A DNA stretch of 64,000 bases, taken from positions 86,319 to 150,318 of the forward strand of contig JBMFOU010000003.1 in NCBI GenBank assembly GCA_049969475.1. Direction: 5' to 3'. A program made the translations under genes and the position numbers. This document shows, one piece after another, positions 8,851-17,904 of this stretch. The notes under the pieces are model-generated. The model was not told the DNA's origin and did not search any database. It saw nothing but the letters and a program-made list of their open reading frames with translations. The first letter of the stretch is position 1, and every line of letters begins with the position of its first letter. The stretch is from UBA2030 sp049969475. GTDB lineage: Bacteria > Bacteroidota > Bacteroidia > Bacteroidales > TTA-H9.

Positions 8851-9396
8851 ATGACGGAAGAAAGGCTCATCAAAGGCAGTCTGGAAGGCAATGCCCGTGT
8901 ACAGAAGCAACTCTACGATCGCTATTCGCCTGCTATGTATGGTATTTGCCTTCGATACGCCGGAGACCCTGACGAAGCAGCCGACATTCTTCAGGAAGGT
9001 TTCATCAAAGTCTTTACGCGTCTGGGCGACTATCGCTACGAAGGTTCTTTCGAAGGCTGGATCAGGAGAATCATCATTAACACCGCAATCAACCATTTGA
9101 TGAGGCAAAAAAAATATCAATATCATGACGACCTTGAGGCTGTTGAGCGGGATATTATGCCCGACCCTTCTGTACTCGACAGGATGCAGCACCGCGATCT
9201 CATACGTCTTGTTCAACTCTTGCCTCCAGGTTACCGAATGGTTTTTAACCTCTATGAAATCGAAGGCTATTCACATAAAGAAATTGCGGAAATGATGGGT
9301 ATTTCGGTGAATACCTCCAAAACTCAGCTCCTGCATGCCCGTCGCTACCTTCAACGTAAAATTTTAGAAACTGAAAAAACTGTCAGCATAAAATGA
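8851..9396 (+). CDS. ECF-type RNA polymerase sigma factor
   Basis: An alternative sigma-70 factor of the extracytoplasmic function group, 181 residues. Region 2 spans about residues 16-87 (LYDRYSPAMYGICLRYAGD, DEAADILQEGFIKVF, FEGWIRRIIINTAINHLM). Region 4 spans about 117-170 (LPPGYRMVFNLYEIEGYSHKEIAEMMGIS, then TSKTQLLHARRYLQ). The stop codon overlaps the start of the next gene (ATGA at 9393-9396), so the two are translationally coupled. The partner looks like an anti-sigma factor. This is the usual cognate arrangement and suggests membrane-controlled release of the sigma factor. Confidence 0.95.
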   Translation: MTEERLIKGSLEGNARVQKQLYDRYSPAMYGICLRYAGDPDEAADILQEGFIKVFTRLGDYRYEGSFEGWIRRIIINTAINHLMRQKKYQYHDDLEAVERDIMPDPSVLDRMQHRDLIRLVQLLPPGYRMVFNLYEIEGYSHKEIAEMMGISVNTSKTQLLHARRYLQRKILETEKTVSIK

Positions 9397-10493
9397 CCCC
9401 TGATTTTGACATTGGAAAATATTTTAAGGAGCGCATTGGCCATTATGCCGAAACACCTCCTGCCGGGGTATGGGATAAAATAACTACTCAGTTGCCCAAC
9501 GCCCATACACCCAAGACCGGTTCTACCCAGAACTTGCGGTTTTACTATTATGCAGCCGGATTGCTCGTGGTGGGACTTATTGCTTTTCTTTTCTTTCTAC
9601 CCCAATCCCAGCAACACACAGAAAAAAAGGCCGTTACCACCCAGGTAGCCTCGCAAAATAGGACCGTTGAAAAGCCAACTTCCCTTTTAAGCGAAAAAAA
9701 TAAGCCCACCGAGATTCCCTCCAATTCTAATCCTCAGAAATCCAAACAAGGTCAATCTCACCTACGGGAAGCATATCCCTCAGTCCCGAACCCCTTAGTG
9801 CAGACAACTACTATGGCTCATCAGGAAGGGAAAACCATACCTGTGTCAACTCCCAGTCAGCAAAAATACCTTGAGCCTGCCATCCTGGCTGCGAACCAAA
9901 ACACCCAACCTTCCACCTCTCAACCAAATGTAACTGCTTCTACTACTGAAGATAATTCACCCGATGATACCCTGAGCGCCTATACAGAAATTTCTCCAAC
10001 GATCGACGAAAATAATTTATCCACAGAACAAATCCTAACCGCCTGTAAGGGTGAGGAGCTTACGCTTAGCGCGGGCGAAGGCAGCGGACACCACTGGAAT
10101 ACAGGACAGAGCGGACAAACCATAACTTACACTCCCTTCGAAGACACCCGCCTGGTAGTGGAATACACCGACCTGAAAGGCAGAAAAGTATCCAGCACTT
10201 TCAATATCACACTGCTTAACTGTTCCGTCTTCGTACCCAAGGCATTCTCGCCCAACGACGACGGACACAACGATTTTTATCGGGTAAAAGCAGAGGGCAT
10301 AAACAACTTTGAAATGAAGATATTCTCCAAATGGGGCGAACTGGTTTTCCAGACCCGCGACCCCGAAGCAGGATGGGATGGAAAACAAAAAGGAAACCCC
10401 GCCCCAGCCGGGGTGTATATTTACCAGATAAACTACACTGATCCCAATAATCAAACACGGGCCATCTTCGGTACACTCACATTATTACGTTAG
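9393..10493 (+). CDS. Anti-sigma-like membrane protein with a T9SS type B (CHU_C) C-terminal domain
   Basis: The 366-residue product overlaps the ECF sigma gene by 4 bp. Residues 1-49 are cytoplasmic and resemble Bacteroidota anti-sigma N-termini (YAETPPAGVWDKITTQL). A single membrane segment follows at about 50-70. Residues ~75-205 form a Ser/Thr/Gln/Pro-rich periplasmic linker, ~208-275 an Ig-like region (LTLSAGEGSGHHWNTGQ), and 278-366 a gliding-motility-associated CHU_C domain (VPKAFSPNDDGHNDFYRV, GVYIYQINY). CHU_C domains are known type B sorting signals of the type IX secretion system. There is no cleavable signal peptide, so this sorting tail is presented by a membrane-anchored protein. 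The anti-sigma role is inferred from gene order and the N-terminal motif. Confidence 0.8.
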   Translation: MTPDFDIGKYFKERIGHYAETPPAGVWDKITTQLPNAHTPKTGSTQNLRFYYYAAGLLVVGLIAFLFFLPQSQQHTEKKAVTTQVASQNRTVEKPTSLLSEKNKPTEIPSNSNPQKSKQGQSHLREAYPSVPNPLVQTTTMAHQEGKTIPVSTPSQQKYLEPAILAANQNTQPSTSQPNVTASTTEDNSPDDTLSAYTEISPTIDENNLSTEQILTACKGEELTLSAGEGSGHHWNTGQSGQTITYTPFEDTRLVVEYTDLKGRKVSSTFNITLLNCSVFVPKAFSPNDDGHNDFYRVKAEGINNFEMKIFSKWGELVFQTRDPEAGWDGKQKGNPAPAGVYIYQINYTDPNNQTRAIFGTLTLLR

Positions 10494-10527
10494 CCCGTCA
10501 TTTTATTCTGCTATCCACTGAGATCAG

Positions 10528-10561
10528 AAAAGGCTGCCCGCAGGGATGCGATCAGCCTTTT
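10528..10561. terminator. Bidirectional terminator between convergent genes
   Basis: AAAAGGCTG (10528-10536) and CAGCCTTTT (10553-10561) form a 9-bp stem with A/T tracts at both ends. It serves the anti-sigma-like gene (+) and the hybrid kinase (-). Confidence 0.75.
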
Positions 10562-10574
10562 ATTCGTTTAAAAT

Positions 10575-13500
10575 TTAGTGAGTGAGCTTTCTTATCAGTT
10601 CATTTAGATCCGTCAGCCTTAAAGGTTTGGCAAAGTAGAGGTCGGCTCCAGCCTCCATCGCTTCGGTGCGATCTTTTTCAAGGGCATAAGCTGTAACTAT
10701 GGCTATTCTTGCCATTGCATTGATTTCTTTAAATTTTCGGGTGAGGGTATATCCATCAATATCAGGAAGTTTTACATCCATAATAACCCAATCGAAATCC
10801 GAATGATCGGTAAATAAATTCAATGCGTCAACCCCATTGTTTTTGCAAACTACCTGAAAACCTTTAGATTCGAAAAAAAACTTTAAATAATCCTGATTCA
10901 TTTGATCATCTTCAACAATCAATACCCTATTCACTGCTTTTGGGGTCGTGATCTCCACGATACCTTGATTATCAGTCGTTTTAGGAGTTTCAATAGATCT
11001 GATAGGGAGGAGTAGTTCGAAAATACTGCCCTCCCCTGGTTGGCTGTCTACAACTATTTCTCCCCCCAATTTCTTGCATAATGTTTTTACTAAGGCGAGA
11101 CCCAGGCCCGCCCCCTCAAATCCGCGATTAATACGCATATCGACCTGATAAAATTTGTCGAAAATTTTTTCCTTTTGTTCAGGGGATATGCCTACTCCGG
11201 TGTCCTCAACTATAAATGATAGTTTCCCATCCTGTACTTTAAAGTCAATGCTTACATAACCTTTATGAGTAAATTTAATAGCATTGGATATCAAATTCCA
11301 TAAAATACGCCGCAGTTTTTCATAATCTGTATCAATGATGATATCAGGCTGCAATTTAAAATTAGCTTTGAGTTCAATCCTTTTGCTATTTGCGGGTTTA
11401 GTAAATTCATCCATTAGGGCTGAAAGTAATTCGTGTACGCTTAAATGGGAAATCTCTAATTCGATATCCTGGGTTTCATAAGTAGTCAGATCGAGCAAGT
11501 CGGAAATGAGATGGAGAAGGCGAACACCACTTTGGTAAATATCTTCTGCATACTTCTTCATCAGGTGAGGTTCTACATGCCCTTCCATCATTAAGCTGCT
11601 GAACCCCATAATTCCGTTGAGGGGGGTGCGCAATTCATGCGACATATTCTGTAATAGCCGTTCCTTAAATAAATCGCTCTCCTTCAGTTTATCGTATGCT
11701 TCCTGCAATTTGAGCTGTTGTTGTTTGCGGAAAATAACCATTCCAAGAATCTTGGCTATGGCATCCAAGAGCTTCAAATCGTCCGCCGCAAATTTGTTTT
11801 CATCCTGGTAATCCTGAACTACTATTACCCCCAGTTTCTGATTTTCCAGCTGCAAAACACTACCCATCCAAACAGCAGAAGGAGTACCTATCCATTCAAT
11901 TTCACCCCTTTGGAAAAGCTCTAATATTTCATTCTTCCTAAGCATTAGCGAATTTCCCTGATGTAAGAGATATCCTGACAAACTCCCCTTCACTGGCCAG
12001 GATGTTATACTATCCTTTTCATCCAAAGAATCGAGCTCGGTAAATTTCTGATTATCTAAATCAACAAGGGCAATGAAAACATTCCCGATTTTAAAATATT
12101 CAGCTATCCGACGTATGGCATAAGAACTAAATTCTTTCAGGCCTTCGAGGCGTGTGGCGGCCTCCAAAATCGCGTATTGCAAAATATGCATGGACTCCAA
12201 CCGTTTTTCCTGAGTTACATCGCGGGCTGAGCCTACCACAGCAATCATATTGCCGTTTTCATCGAAAAGCGGGGTTTTAATAACATCTAAAAACAGGAAT
12301 TTTCCTTTGACATTCCCAAATTCGTCGAAGCGACCAGGCCTTCTTGTATCCAGGACTACCTGATCGCTATCCTGGCAAACTTCACCAAAAGTATGGTACT
12401 TAGGATTTTCAGGATGCGAAATCCTCTCACGTTCTTCAAAGTAGAGGTCGGTTTTCCCGAGGGGTTCTTCTATATCACGGGCATTTAATAGTTTCTCACA
12501 AATGGCTCTATTTACAAAAATAAATCTTTTATCCGTGTCTTTAGCCCAAAGCATGTCCTCCATGTCATCGACAATACTGCGAAACAACTCCTGTAAATGT
12601 TTGTATTTCTGTTCACTCTCCTTAAGTTGACTAAATAGTGCGTTGTGATTTATAATATTTTTTAGAAGCCTTGAGAACAGACGAAGCATATCCTTTTCAT
12701 AATCTTGCCATTGGGCTAGAGTGTTCGTTCGAGCAAAACCTACAAGGCCCAAGTTCCCCTCATCCCCAGGTATTGAGACTAATATTAGGGTGTGCACCTG
12801 CTGCCTTGTAAGAAATAATTGAATGGGTTCCTCAGTATTCACATCCTTGTATAGCTCAAGGATTTTCTCTTCTACAGGGGATTTCAAATGCTTTTTATGG
12901 AAATTTTTAGAAATTTGAATTGCAAAACTCTGCAAAACATCATTATTACCCCCAAAATTATATTTTAATAATTTCTCAGAAAGTTCTTTCACAAAAGGCG
13001 AAAAGTGAATGAAAGCCCAATCAGCATTTAGATCGGTGGCAATATCCTGCAACATGCGTAATAAACCTACCTCCAAGTTTCCAGGATCAACATGCACATA
13101 TTCCAATGCCATGCGGAAAATCTTATCCTGAATATTAAAAGCGCGTTGAGCTTTGGCTTCGGCAAGTTTTAGAGGAGTAATATCGCGCACAATAGCCATA
13201 ACCTCCCTTTTCGCGACATAAATGTAACGTGTCTCAAAATATCTTTCCTCCCCATTGAGATTGAGGGTATACTCATCGCTTGCTATTTCTTGATTTTGAA
13301 TAACTTTTTTAACATTTCTTTTGGTCAGCTCGGCAATATCGGGAGGAAGGACTTCTTCTACCCGTTTGCCAAGGAAAATCTCTGGAGGCAAATAAAGATC
13401 TTTTTTGTTTCCTGTATACACATCGATAAACTTACATTCCTCATCAAAAACAAAAAAATAATCGTACAGCAGACTGAGCAAAGAGTTCCAGCGACTTGAT

Positions 13501-13886
13501 AGGATTCCTGTTTCTGTGTCATGCCGTTCGCTACTCAACTGAAGAATGCTAGCGACAAAGGTTTTGTCATCTATGGGCCAAATACTAAGCAAATATTCTT
13601 TAAACTCTCTAAGATTAAAAAATTGACGTGTAATACTTTGATGCTGATCAAGTTGATAGATTATCTCTTGGGTTTTGGCCGATTCTCCCGTAAGATAAAT
13701 AAGCAACTCGCTAACCGACATATCTAAGTTTTCAAGCGAAAAAATATTTAACCAGGCTGAATTATGATAAACTGGGCGGGCTGAAGCAAGACTTTCTCCG
13801 ACTTTTTTAAAAACAGCCATGGGAATGGGTGAATGACTGTAAATACGCTGAATTGAATCAATTTCTTCCATAAACGGCAACTTCAA
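10575..13886 (-). CDS. Hybrid sensor histidine kinase/response regulator with PAS and GAF domains
   Basis: A 1103-residue cytoplasmic hybrid kinase with no signal peptide or membrane segment. Rough layout: a degenerate PAS at 10-110, PAS at 130-243 (ends VMAIVRDITPLKLAE), GAF at 250-415, PAS at 430-560 (FIFVNRAICEKLL, ends AVVGSARDVTQEKR), and GAF at 565-725. HisKA follows with phospho-acceptor H750 (SHELRTPLNGIMGFSS). The HATPase has NLISNAIKFTHKG, VEDTGVGI and GAGLGLALVK. A C-terminal receiver carries D1037 (VIMDVKLPD) and Lys in FAKPLR. A phosphorelay within the protein is expected. No output regulator is encoded next to it. The start could also be the Met at residue 6. Confidence 0.95.
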   Translation of the reverse strand: MKLPFMEEIDSIQRIYSHSPIPMAVFKKVGESLASARPVYHNSAWLNIFSLENLDMSVSELLIYLTGESAKTQEIIYQLDQHQSITRQFFNLREFKEYLLSIWPIDDKTFVASILQLSSERHDTETGILSSRWNSLLSLLYDYFFVFDEECKFIDVYTGNKKDLYLPPEIFLGKRVEEVLPPDIAELTKRNVKKVIQNQEIASDEYTLNLNGEERYFETRYIYVAKREVMAIVRDITPLKLAEAKAQRAFNIQDKIFRMALEYVHVDPGNLEVGLLRMLQDIATDLNADWAFIHFSPFVKELSEKLLKYNFGGNNDVLQSFAIQISKNFHKKHLKSPVEEKILELYKDVNTEEPIQLFLTRQQVHTLILVSIPGDEGNLGLVGFARTNTLAQWQDYEKDMLRLFSRLLKNIINHNALFSQLKESEQKYKHLQELFRSIVDDMEDMLWAKDTDKRFIFVNRAICEKLLNARDIEEPLGKTDLYFEERERISHPENPKYHTFGEVCQDSDQVVLDTRRPGRFDEFGNVKGKFLFLDVIKTPLFDENGNMIAVVGSARDVTQEKRLESMHILQYAILEAATRLEGLKEFSSYAIRRIAEYFKIGNVFIALVDLDNQKFTELDSLDEKDSITSWPVKGSLSGYLLHQGNSLMLRKNEILELFQRGEIEWIGTPSAVWMGSVLQLENQKLGVIVVQDYQDENKFAADDLKLLDAIAKILGMVIFRKQQQLKLQEAYDKLKESDLFKERLLQNMSHELRTPLNGIMGFSSLMMEGHVEPHLMKKYAEDIYQSGVRLLHLISDLLDLTTYETQDIELEISHLSVHELLSALMDEFTKPANSKRIELKANFKLQPDIIIDTDYEKLRRILWNLISNAIKFTHKGYVSIDFKVQDGKLSFIVEDTGVGISPEQKEKIFDKFYQVDMRINRGFEGAGLGLALVKTLCKKLGGEIVVDSQPGEGSIFELLLPIRSIETPKTTDNQGIVEITTPKAVNRVLIVEDDQMNQDYLKFFFESKGFQVVCKNNGVDALNLFTDHSDFDWVIMDVKLPDIDGYTLTRKFKEINAMARIAIVTAYALEKDRTEAMEAGADLYFAKPLRLTDLNELIRKLTH

Positions 13887-13921
13887 GGAGTCAACAAAAT
13901 TAAAATTAAAGCAAAAACAAA

Positions 13922-14395
13922 TCAGAGCAGAGCCCAGATAAAATATCCCAAGGCAGCCAGGGCATAGATTATTTTGGCAGCTATGCCGCTGATAAATCCC
14001 AGAAAAGCACCCAATCCCGATTTCATGGCTTCCTGCATAGACTTACCCACCAGCATTTCTCCCACAAAAGCACCCAGTAAGGGTCCCAATATTATTCCAA
14101 AGGGCCCCCAAAAGATGCCGACTACCAGACCTACAGCAGCCCCATTTACCCCGGCTTTACTTCCTCCCAGGCGGGCTGTTGTCCAGATGGGAAGATAGTA
14201 ATCGAGCAGGGTGAGAAGCAATGCCATGATGCCCCAGCCCATAATCGTTGAATCATTAATGGCTGGATGGTGAAGGAAACGAAGCCCAAGAAGGCCCAGG
14301 AAGGATAGCGGTGGACCAGGTAAAACAGGTAAAACGCTTCCCACCAGACCTCCCAGGAGCAGCACAATGCCAACCCCAATGATAAAAGTATCCAT
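13922..14395 (-). CDS. DUF456 family membrane protein
   Basis: A small integral membrane protein of the DUF456 family, function unknown. From the ATG at 14395 it has 157 residues, starting MDTFIIGVGIVLLLGGLVGSV. It shows the family segment VLPVLPGPPLSFLGLLGL and Gly-rich membrane helices (GAAVGLVVGIFWGPFGIILGPLLGAFVGE). An upstream ATG at 14440 would add 15 residues but overlaps the divergent permease gene and its putative promoter, so the shorter form is preferred. Transcribed away from the LolC/E-type permease. Confidence 0.85.
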   Translation of the reverse strand: MDTFIIGVGIVLLLGGLVGSVLPVLPGPPLSFLGLLGLRFLHHPAINDSTIMGWGIMALLLTLLDYYLPIWTTARLGGSKAGVNGAAVGLVVGIFWGPFGIILGPLLGAFVGEMLVGKSMQEAMKSGLGAFLGFISGIAAKIIYALAALGYFIWALL

Positions 14396-14425
14396 TCGTA
14401 ATTCTTTTAGGCTTTTCAAATTTAA

Positions 14426-14433
14426 TACTTTTG
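14426..14433 (+). promoter_or_regulatory. Putative -7 box of the LolC/E-type permease gene
   Basis: TACTTTTG matches TAnnTTTG. It overlaps the outermost TTG start (14431), which hints that translation really begins at the next in-frame TTG (14452). Confidence 0.35.
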
Positions 14434-15675
14434 CCATCAAAAAGGCGCGTATTGTTTGAGAAAATACTGGTCAGGCATATTTTGAAAGGTAGTGGCCCAC
14501 AAATGGCCAGGCCTTCAGTACGTATTGCCATTGCCAGTGTGGCTATAGGGGTAGCCGTGATGATATCATCCATAGCTATCCTACAGGGATTTAAACACGA
14601 AATCAGGAGTCGCATTGCCGGGTTTGCAGCCCACATAAGGGTAAGCACTTTCAGCGACAACACCTCGGCCGAACCCTCTCCTTTTACAGCCGATAGCCTA
14701 CTGATCGACAATATCTATAAAGTGCACGGGGTTAAACACGTTCAGAAGGTAGCATACAAAACCAGTCTGCTACGAACCCGTGACCAGATCCAGGGGCTGG
14801 TTTTAAAAGGAGGAGGCAGCGACTTCGATACCTCTTTTTTAAAAGAAAACCTTACCACAGGCAGGCTCCCCAACTTCTCTGATACAGCCAATTCCTATGA
14901 GCTCCTGATTTCAAAGAAAATAGCCCAGCTCTTACAGGTAAAAACGGGGGATAAAGTAACCCTTTTTTTCATGGGGCAAGGAGAAAACACGCCAAGGGCT
15001 CGAAGATTCGCCATCACAGGTATTTACGACACCGGGCTTGAGGACTTCGACCAGACCATGGCCTTCTGCAACATCCGGCACCTGCGCCGCATCAACGACT
15101 GGAAGCCCGACGAGGTGGGTTTGCTCGAAATATATCTTGACCGGGAAGACCGAATGGATGAGATCTCCCAGAAATTATACCAACTCTTACCTTCTCAACT
15201 CAATGTAAGCAGCATGCGCGAAAACTATCCTCAGATTTTCGATTGGCTGCAGCTGCAGGATGTAAACGTGGTTGTCATTCTGGTGCTAATGATCCTCGTA
15301 TCGGTGATGGCCATGAGCAGTGCCCTGGTAATATTGATTGTTGAAAAAACCAGGAGTATAGGAATACTGAAAGCGCTAGGTGCACATGATTCCCACCTCC
15401 GGAGAGCTTTTCTTCTGGCATCAACCAATATTGCAGGTAAAGGACTTTTGTGGGGAAACCTTGTAGGGCTTGTATTGATGGGCCTGCAGGCTCATTTTCA
15501 TCTGGTGCCTTTACCCCGCGATTCCTACTATATGGACTACGTACCCGTTTTGATTCAGGTGACTCCACTGGTGCTCATCAATGTGGGAACCCTTGTACTT
15601 TGCGTAGTCTCCATGCTCCTTCCTACCCGAATTATCACCCGAATCACTCCTTTGAAAGCTATAAGATTTAGATAA
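14431..15675 (+). CDS. FtsX-like ABC transporter permease (LolC/LolE type)
   Basis: A membrane subunit of the LolCDE/MacB superfamily, which in related systems extracts lipoproteins from the inner membrane. The 414-residue frame has an N-terminal membrane helix at about 31-53 (ASVAIGVAVMISSIAILQGF), a large periplasmic MacB_PCD domain, then three C-terminal helices of the FtsX domain (VVVILVLMILVSVMAMSSALVILI, GLLWGNLVGLVLMGLQ, LVLINVGTLVLCVVSMLLPT) with the typical KTRSIGILKALGA loop. No ATG occurs before residue 25, so it begins at a TTG, either 14431 or 14452. The stop overlaps the next ATG by one base. The ATPase partner is not in the window. A second such permease lies at 60983-62224. 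Confidence 0.88.
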   Translation: MPSKRRVLFEKILVRHILKGSGPQMARPSVRIAIASVAIGVAVMISSIAILQGFKHEIRSRIAGFAAHIRVSTFSDNTSAEPSPFTADSLLIDNIYKVHGVKHVQKVAYKTSLLRTRDQIQGLVLKGGGSDFDTSFLKENLTTGRLPNFSDTANSYELLISKKIAQLLQVKTGDKVTLFFMGQGENTPRARRFAITGIYDTGLEDFDQTMAFCNIRHLRRINDWKPDEVGLLEIYLDREDRMDEISQKLYQLLPSQLNVSSMRENYPQIFDWLQLQDVNVVVILVLMILVSVMAMSSALVILIVEKTRSIGILKALGAHDSHLRRAFLLASTNIAGKGLLWGNLVGLVLMGLQAHFHLVPLPRDSYYMDYVPVLIQVTPLVLINVGTLVLCVVSMLLPTRIITRITPLKAIRFR

Positions 15676-16328
15676 TGAGAAACTTCATTTTTTTGATCTT
15701 GCTCGTTGTACTTCTGGCGGCCTGCACCCGTACTGAAACCTCTTATCACCCCAATGGTAAACTCATGAGCGTGGTGCAAAAGAAACACGGTAAAAAGGAA
15801 GGACAGGCGCTATACTACTATCCCAACGGAACCCTCCAGCAAGAGACCTGGTACCACAAAAATTTGTTACATGGTTTATCGAAAAGATATTGGCCCAATG
15901 GCAACATAGAGCGGGAAGAAAACTACGAAAAGGGCCATAAAAACGGAGAGGTGAAGGGTTACTACCCAAGTGGTAAACTCTTCTTTAAGGCCCATTACAG
16001 AAAAGACACCCTCGATGGTAGCTATGAAGAATGGCACGAAAACGGCATGCCTAAGGTAATAGGCCAATACAGCAAAGGCCTTTTTGAAGGCAAATGGGAG
16101 TATTTTGATGAAAACGGTTTCAAGTTGGGGGAAGGTCATTACCAGAAAGGCACAGGTATTCAGAAAGCCTGGCATTACAACGGCAAACCCTGGCGAATCA
16201 TTGAGTACAAAGACAACCGAAAAAATGGGCGGCAGGAGGAATACGACGAGGAGGGACGGCTGGTTAGAATTTCGCAATATCGCAACGACTCGCTGATCAG
16301 CACTACATCAACCAATAAGCATCAATAA
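15675..16328 (+). CDS. MORN-repeat lipoprotein (YwqK-like)
   Basis: A 217-residue lipoprotein with signal peptide and lipobox LLAAC (Cys near residue 16). It is followed by about seven MORN-type repeats of ~23 residues, such as YPNGTLQQETWYHKNLLHG and WPNGNIEREENYEKGHKNG. Such proteins are often labelled YwqK-family antitoxins, but nothing here supports a toxin-antitoxin role. It overlaps the upstream permease by one base (TAATG) and is therefore probably co-transcribed and translationally coupled with it. A longer MORN protein is at 32115-33428. Function unknown. Confidence 0.82.
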   Translation: MRNFIFLILLVVLLAACTRTETSYHPNGKLMSVVQKKHGKKEGQALYYYPNGTLQQETWYHKNLLHGLSKRYWPNGNIEREENYEKGHKNGEVKGYYPSGKLFFKAHYRKDTLDGSYEEWHENGMPKVIGQYSKGLFEGKWEYFDENGFKLGEGHYQKGTGIQKAWHYNGKPWRIIEYKDNRKNGRQEEYDEEGRLVRISQYRNDSLISTTSTNKHQ

Positions 16329-16386
16329 ATGGGTAATGTTTTTGAAAAAGAATACTTTAGAATGAGTATAAAAATTTCCGAAAACG

Positions 16387-16416
16387 TTGCCGGAAAGAAA
16401 AGAACTCGTACTTTTG
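16387..16416 (+). promoter_or_regulatory. Promoter of gdhA
   Basis: TTG at 16387-16389, a 19-nt spacer, then TACTTTTG at 16409-16416, a good match to the Bacteroidota -33/-7 pattern. The predicted start site falls inside the palindrome that follows. Confidence 0.6.
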
Positions 16417-16438
16417 CACTGTTAATTTATTAACAGTG
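16417..16438. repeat. Palindrome at the gdhA transcription start
   Basis: CACTGTTAA (16417-16425) and TTAACAGTG (16430-16438) are perfect 9-bp inverted repeats separated by 4 nt, beginning immediately after the -7 box. The placement fits an operator for a dimeric regulator or a 5'-end RNA hairpin. Confidence 0.55.
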
Positions 16439-16492
16439 TTTTCATATTAACACAACATATTTCAGAGTTATCAACCTTAAAAATCAGCGATT

Positions 16493-17827
16493 ATGAATCT
16501 GGAAAAAATTATGCAGGACCTCGAGAAGAAAAATCCGGGTCAGAATGAATTTCTGCAGGCAGTACGCGAGGTGCTCGAAAGCATTGAAGGGTTTGTAAAC
16601 GAGAATCCCCAGTACGATTCACACAAGATTATTGAGCGCCTTACCGAGCCCGACCGCATCATTCAGTTCAGGGTAACCTGGGTTGACGATAAAGGGGAGA
16701 TTCAGGTAAATACCGGATACCGCGTGCAATTCAATAACGCCATAGGCCCCTATAAGGGAGGTATTCGTTTCCACCCCTCAGTAAACCTCAGCATTTTGAA
16801 GTTTTTGGGATTTGAACAAATTTTCAAAAACAGCCTGACTACCCTGCCCATGGGCGGAGCAAAAGGGGGTAGCGATTTCAATCCTAAGGGAAAATCCGAC
16901 AATGAAATTATGCGCTTCTGCCAGGCCTTCATGACCGAACTGTGGCGCAACATTGGTCCTGAAATGGACGTACCTGCCGGAGATATTGGTGTAGGCGGCC
17001 GCGAAATCGGATACATGTATGGTTGGTGGAAAAAACTTACCCGCGAACACAACGGTGTACTTACAGGTAAAGGACGCAATTGGGGAGGTTCTCTTATTCG
17101 CCCCGAAGCTACCGGTTTCGGAGCTGTATATTTTGCCAATGAAATGCTCAAGCTGAAGGGTGAAGATTTTAAAGGGAAAATCGTTGCCCTCTCCGGTTTT
17201 GGTAATGTAGCCTGGGGCGCAGCCCTCAAGGCCACCCAGTTGGGAGCCAAGGTTGTAACCATCTCGGGTCCTGATGGTTATGTTTACGATCCCGATGGTA
17301 TTTCGGGAGATAAAATTAACTTCATGCTCGAACTGCGCGCTTCCAACAACGACATAGTAAAGCCTTATGCTGAAAAATATGGGGTTGAGTTCTTCGAAGG
17401 ACGCAGGCCCTGGGAAGTGAAGTGCGATATTGCTATGCCTTGTGCTACCCAGAACGAGCTCAACGAAGAAGATGCCCGCAAGCTGATTGCTAACGGCGTT
17501 AAAGTTGTATGTGAAGGCGCCAACATGCCTAGTACACCCGAAGCCGTGGCTCTATTCCACGAACACAAAATCCTTTTTGGACCCGGTAAGGCTGCCAATG
17601 CTGGTGGCGTAGCTACTTCAGGCCTCGAAATGAGTCAGAACGGAATGAAGCTTATGTGGTCGGCTGAAGAAGTAGAAGAACGTCTGCGCCAGATCATGGT
17701 AAATATTCATGCCAACTGCGTGAAGTACGGAACCGAACCCGATGGCTACATCAACCATGTAAAAGGGGCTAACATTGCCGGCTTCATCAAGGTAGCTGAT
17801 GCTATGATTGACCAAGGCGTTATATAA
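16493..17827 (+). CDS. gdhA: Glutamate dehydrogenase, hexameric NADP type
   Basis: It catalyses reductive amination of 2-oxoglutarate to glutamate, the ammonia-assimilation entry point. The 444-residue length and sequence match the small hexameric bacterial enzymes. The substrate-binding region contains GPYKGGIRFHPSVNLSILKF. The signature PMGGAKGGSDFNPKGKSD contains the catalytic K124. The nucleotide-binding domain shows SGFGNVAWGAALKATQLGAKVV. NADP preference is inferred from family resemblance. It has its own promoter with a palindrome at the start site and is followed by a strong terminator, so it is monocistronic. Confidence 0.96.
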   Translation: MNLEKIMQDLEKKNPGQNEFLQAVREVLESIEGFVNENPQYDSHKIIERLTEPDRIIQFRVTWVDDKGEIQVNTGYRVQFNNAIGPYKGGIRFHPSVNLSILKFLGFEQIFKNSLTTLPMGGAKGGSDFNPKGKSDNEIMRFCQAFMTELWRNIGPEMDVPAGDIGVGGREIGYMYGWWKKLTREHNGVLTGKGRNWGGSLIRPEATGFGAVYFANEMLKLKGEDFKGKIVALSGFGNVAWGAALKATQLGAKVVTISGPDGYVYDPDGISGDKINFMLELRASNNDIVKPYAEKYGVEFFEGRRPWEVKCDIAMPCATQNELNEEDARKLIANGVKVVCEGANMPSTPEAVALFHEHKILFGPGKAANAGGVATSGLEMSQNGMKLMWSAEEVEERLRQIMVNIHANCVKYGTEPDGYINHVKGANIAGFIKVADAMIDQGVI

Positions 17828-17863
17828 ACCCCTTCATATCATTGAATTTCAATCACCAATGCG

Positions 17864-17904
17864 ATAGGCTGTCTCAAACGTCGGGACAGCCTATTTATTT
17901 TTCA
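17864..17904 (+). terminator. Intrinsic terminator of gdhA
   Basis: ATAGGCTGTC (17864-17873) and GACAGCCTAT (17885-17894) form a 10-bp stem with an 11-nt loop, followed by a T-rich tail. Confidence 0.85.

Noticed and set aside
15675..16328. MORN/YwqK proteins as antitoxins of a toxin-antitoxin system
   Set aside because: The product is a lipoprotein coupled to a permease, with no toxin-like gene next to it. The same holds for 32115-33428.
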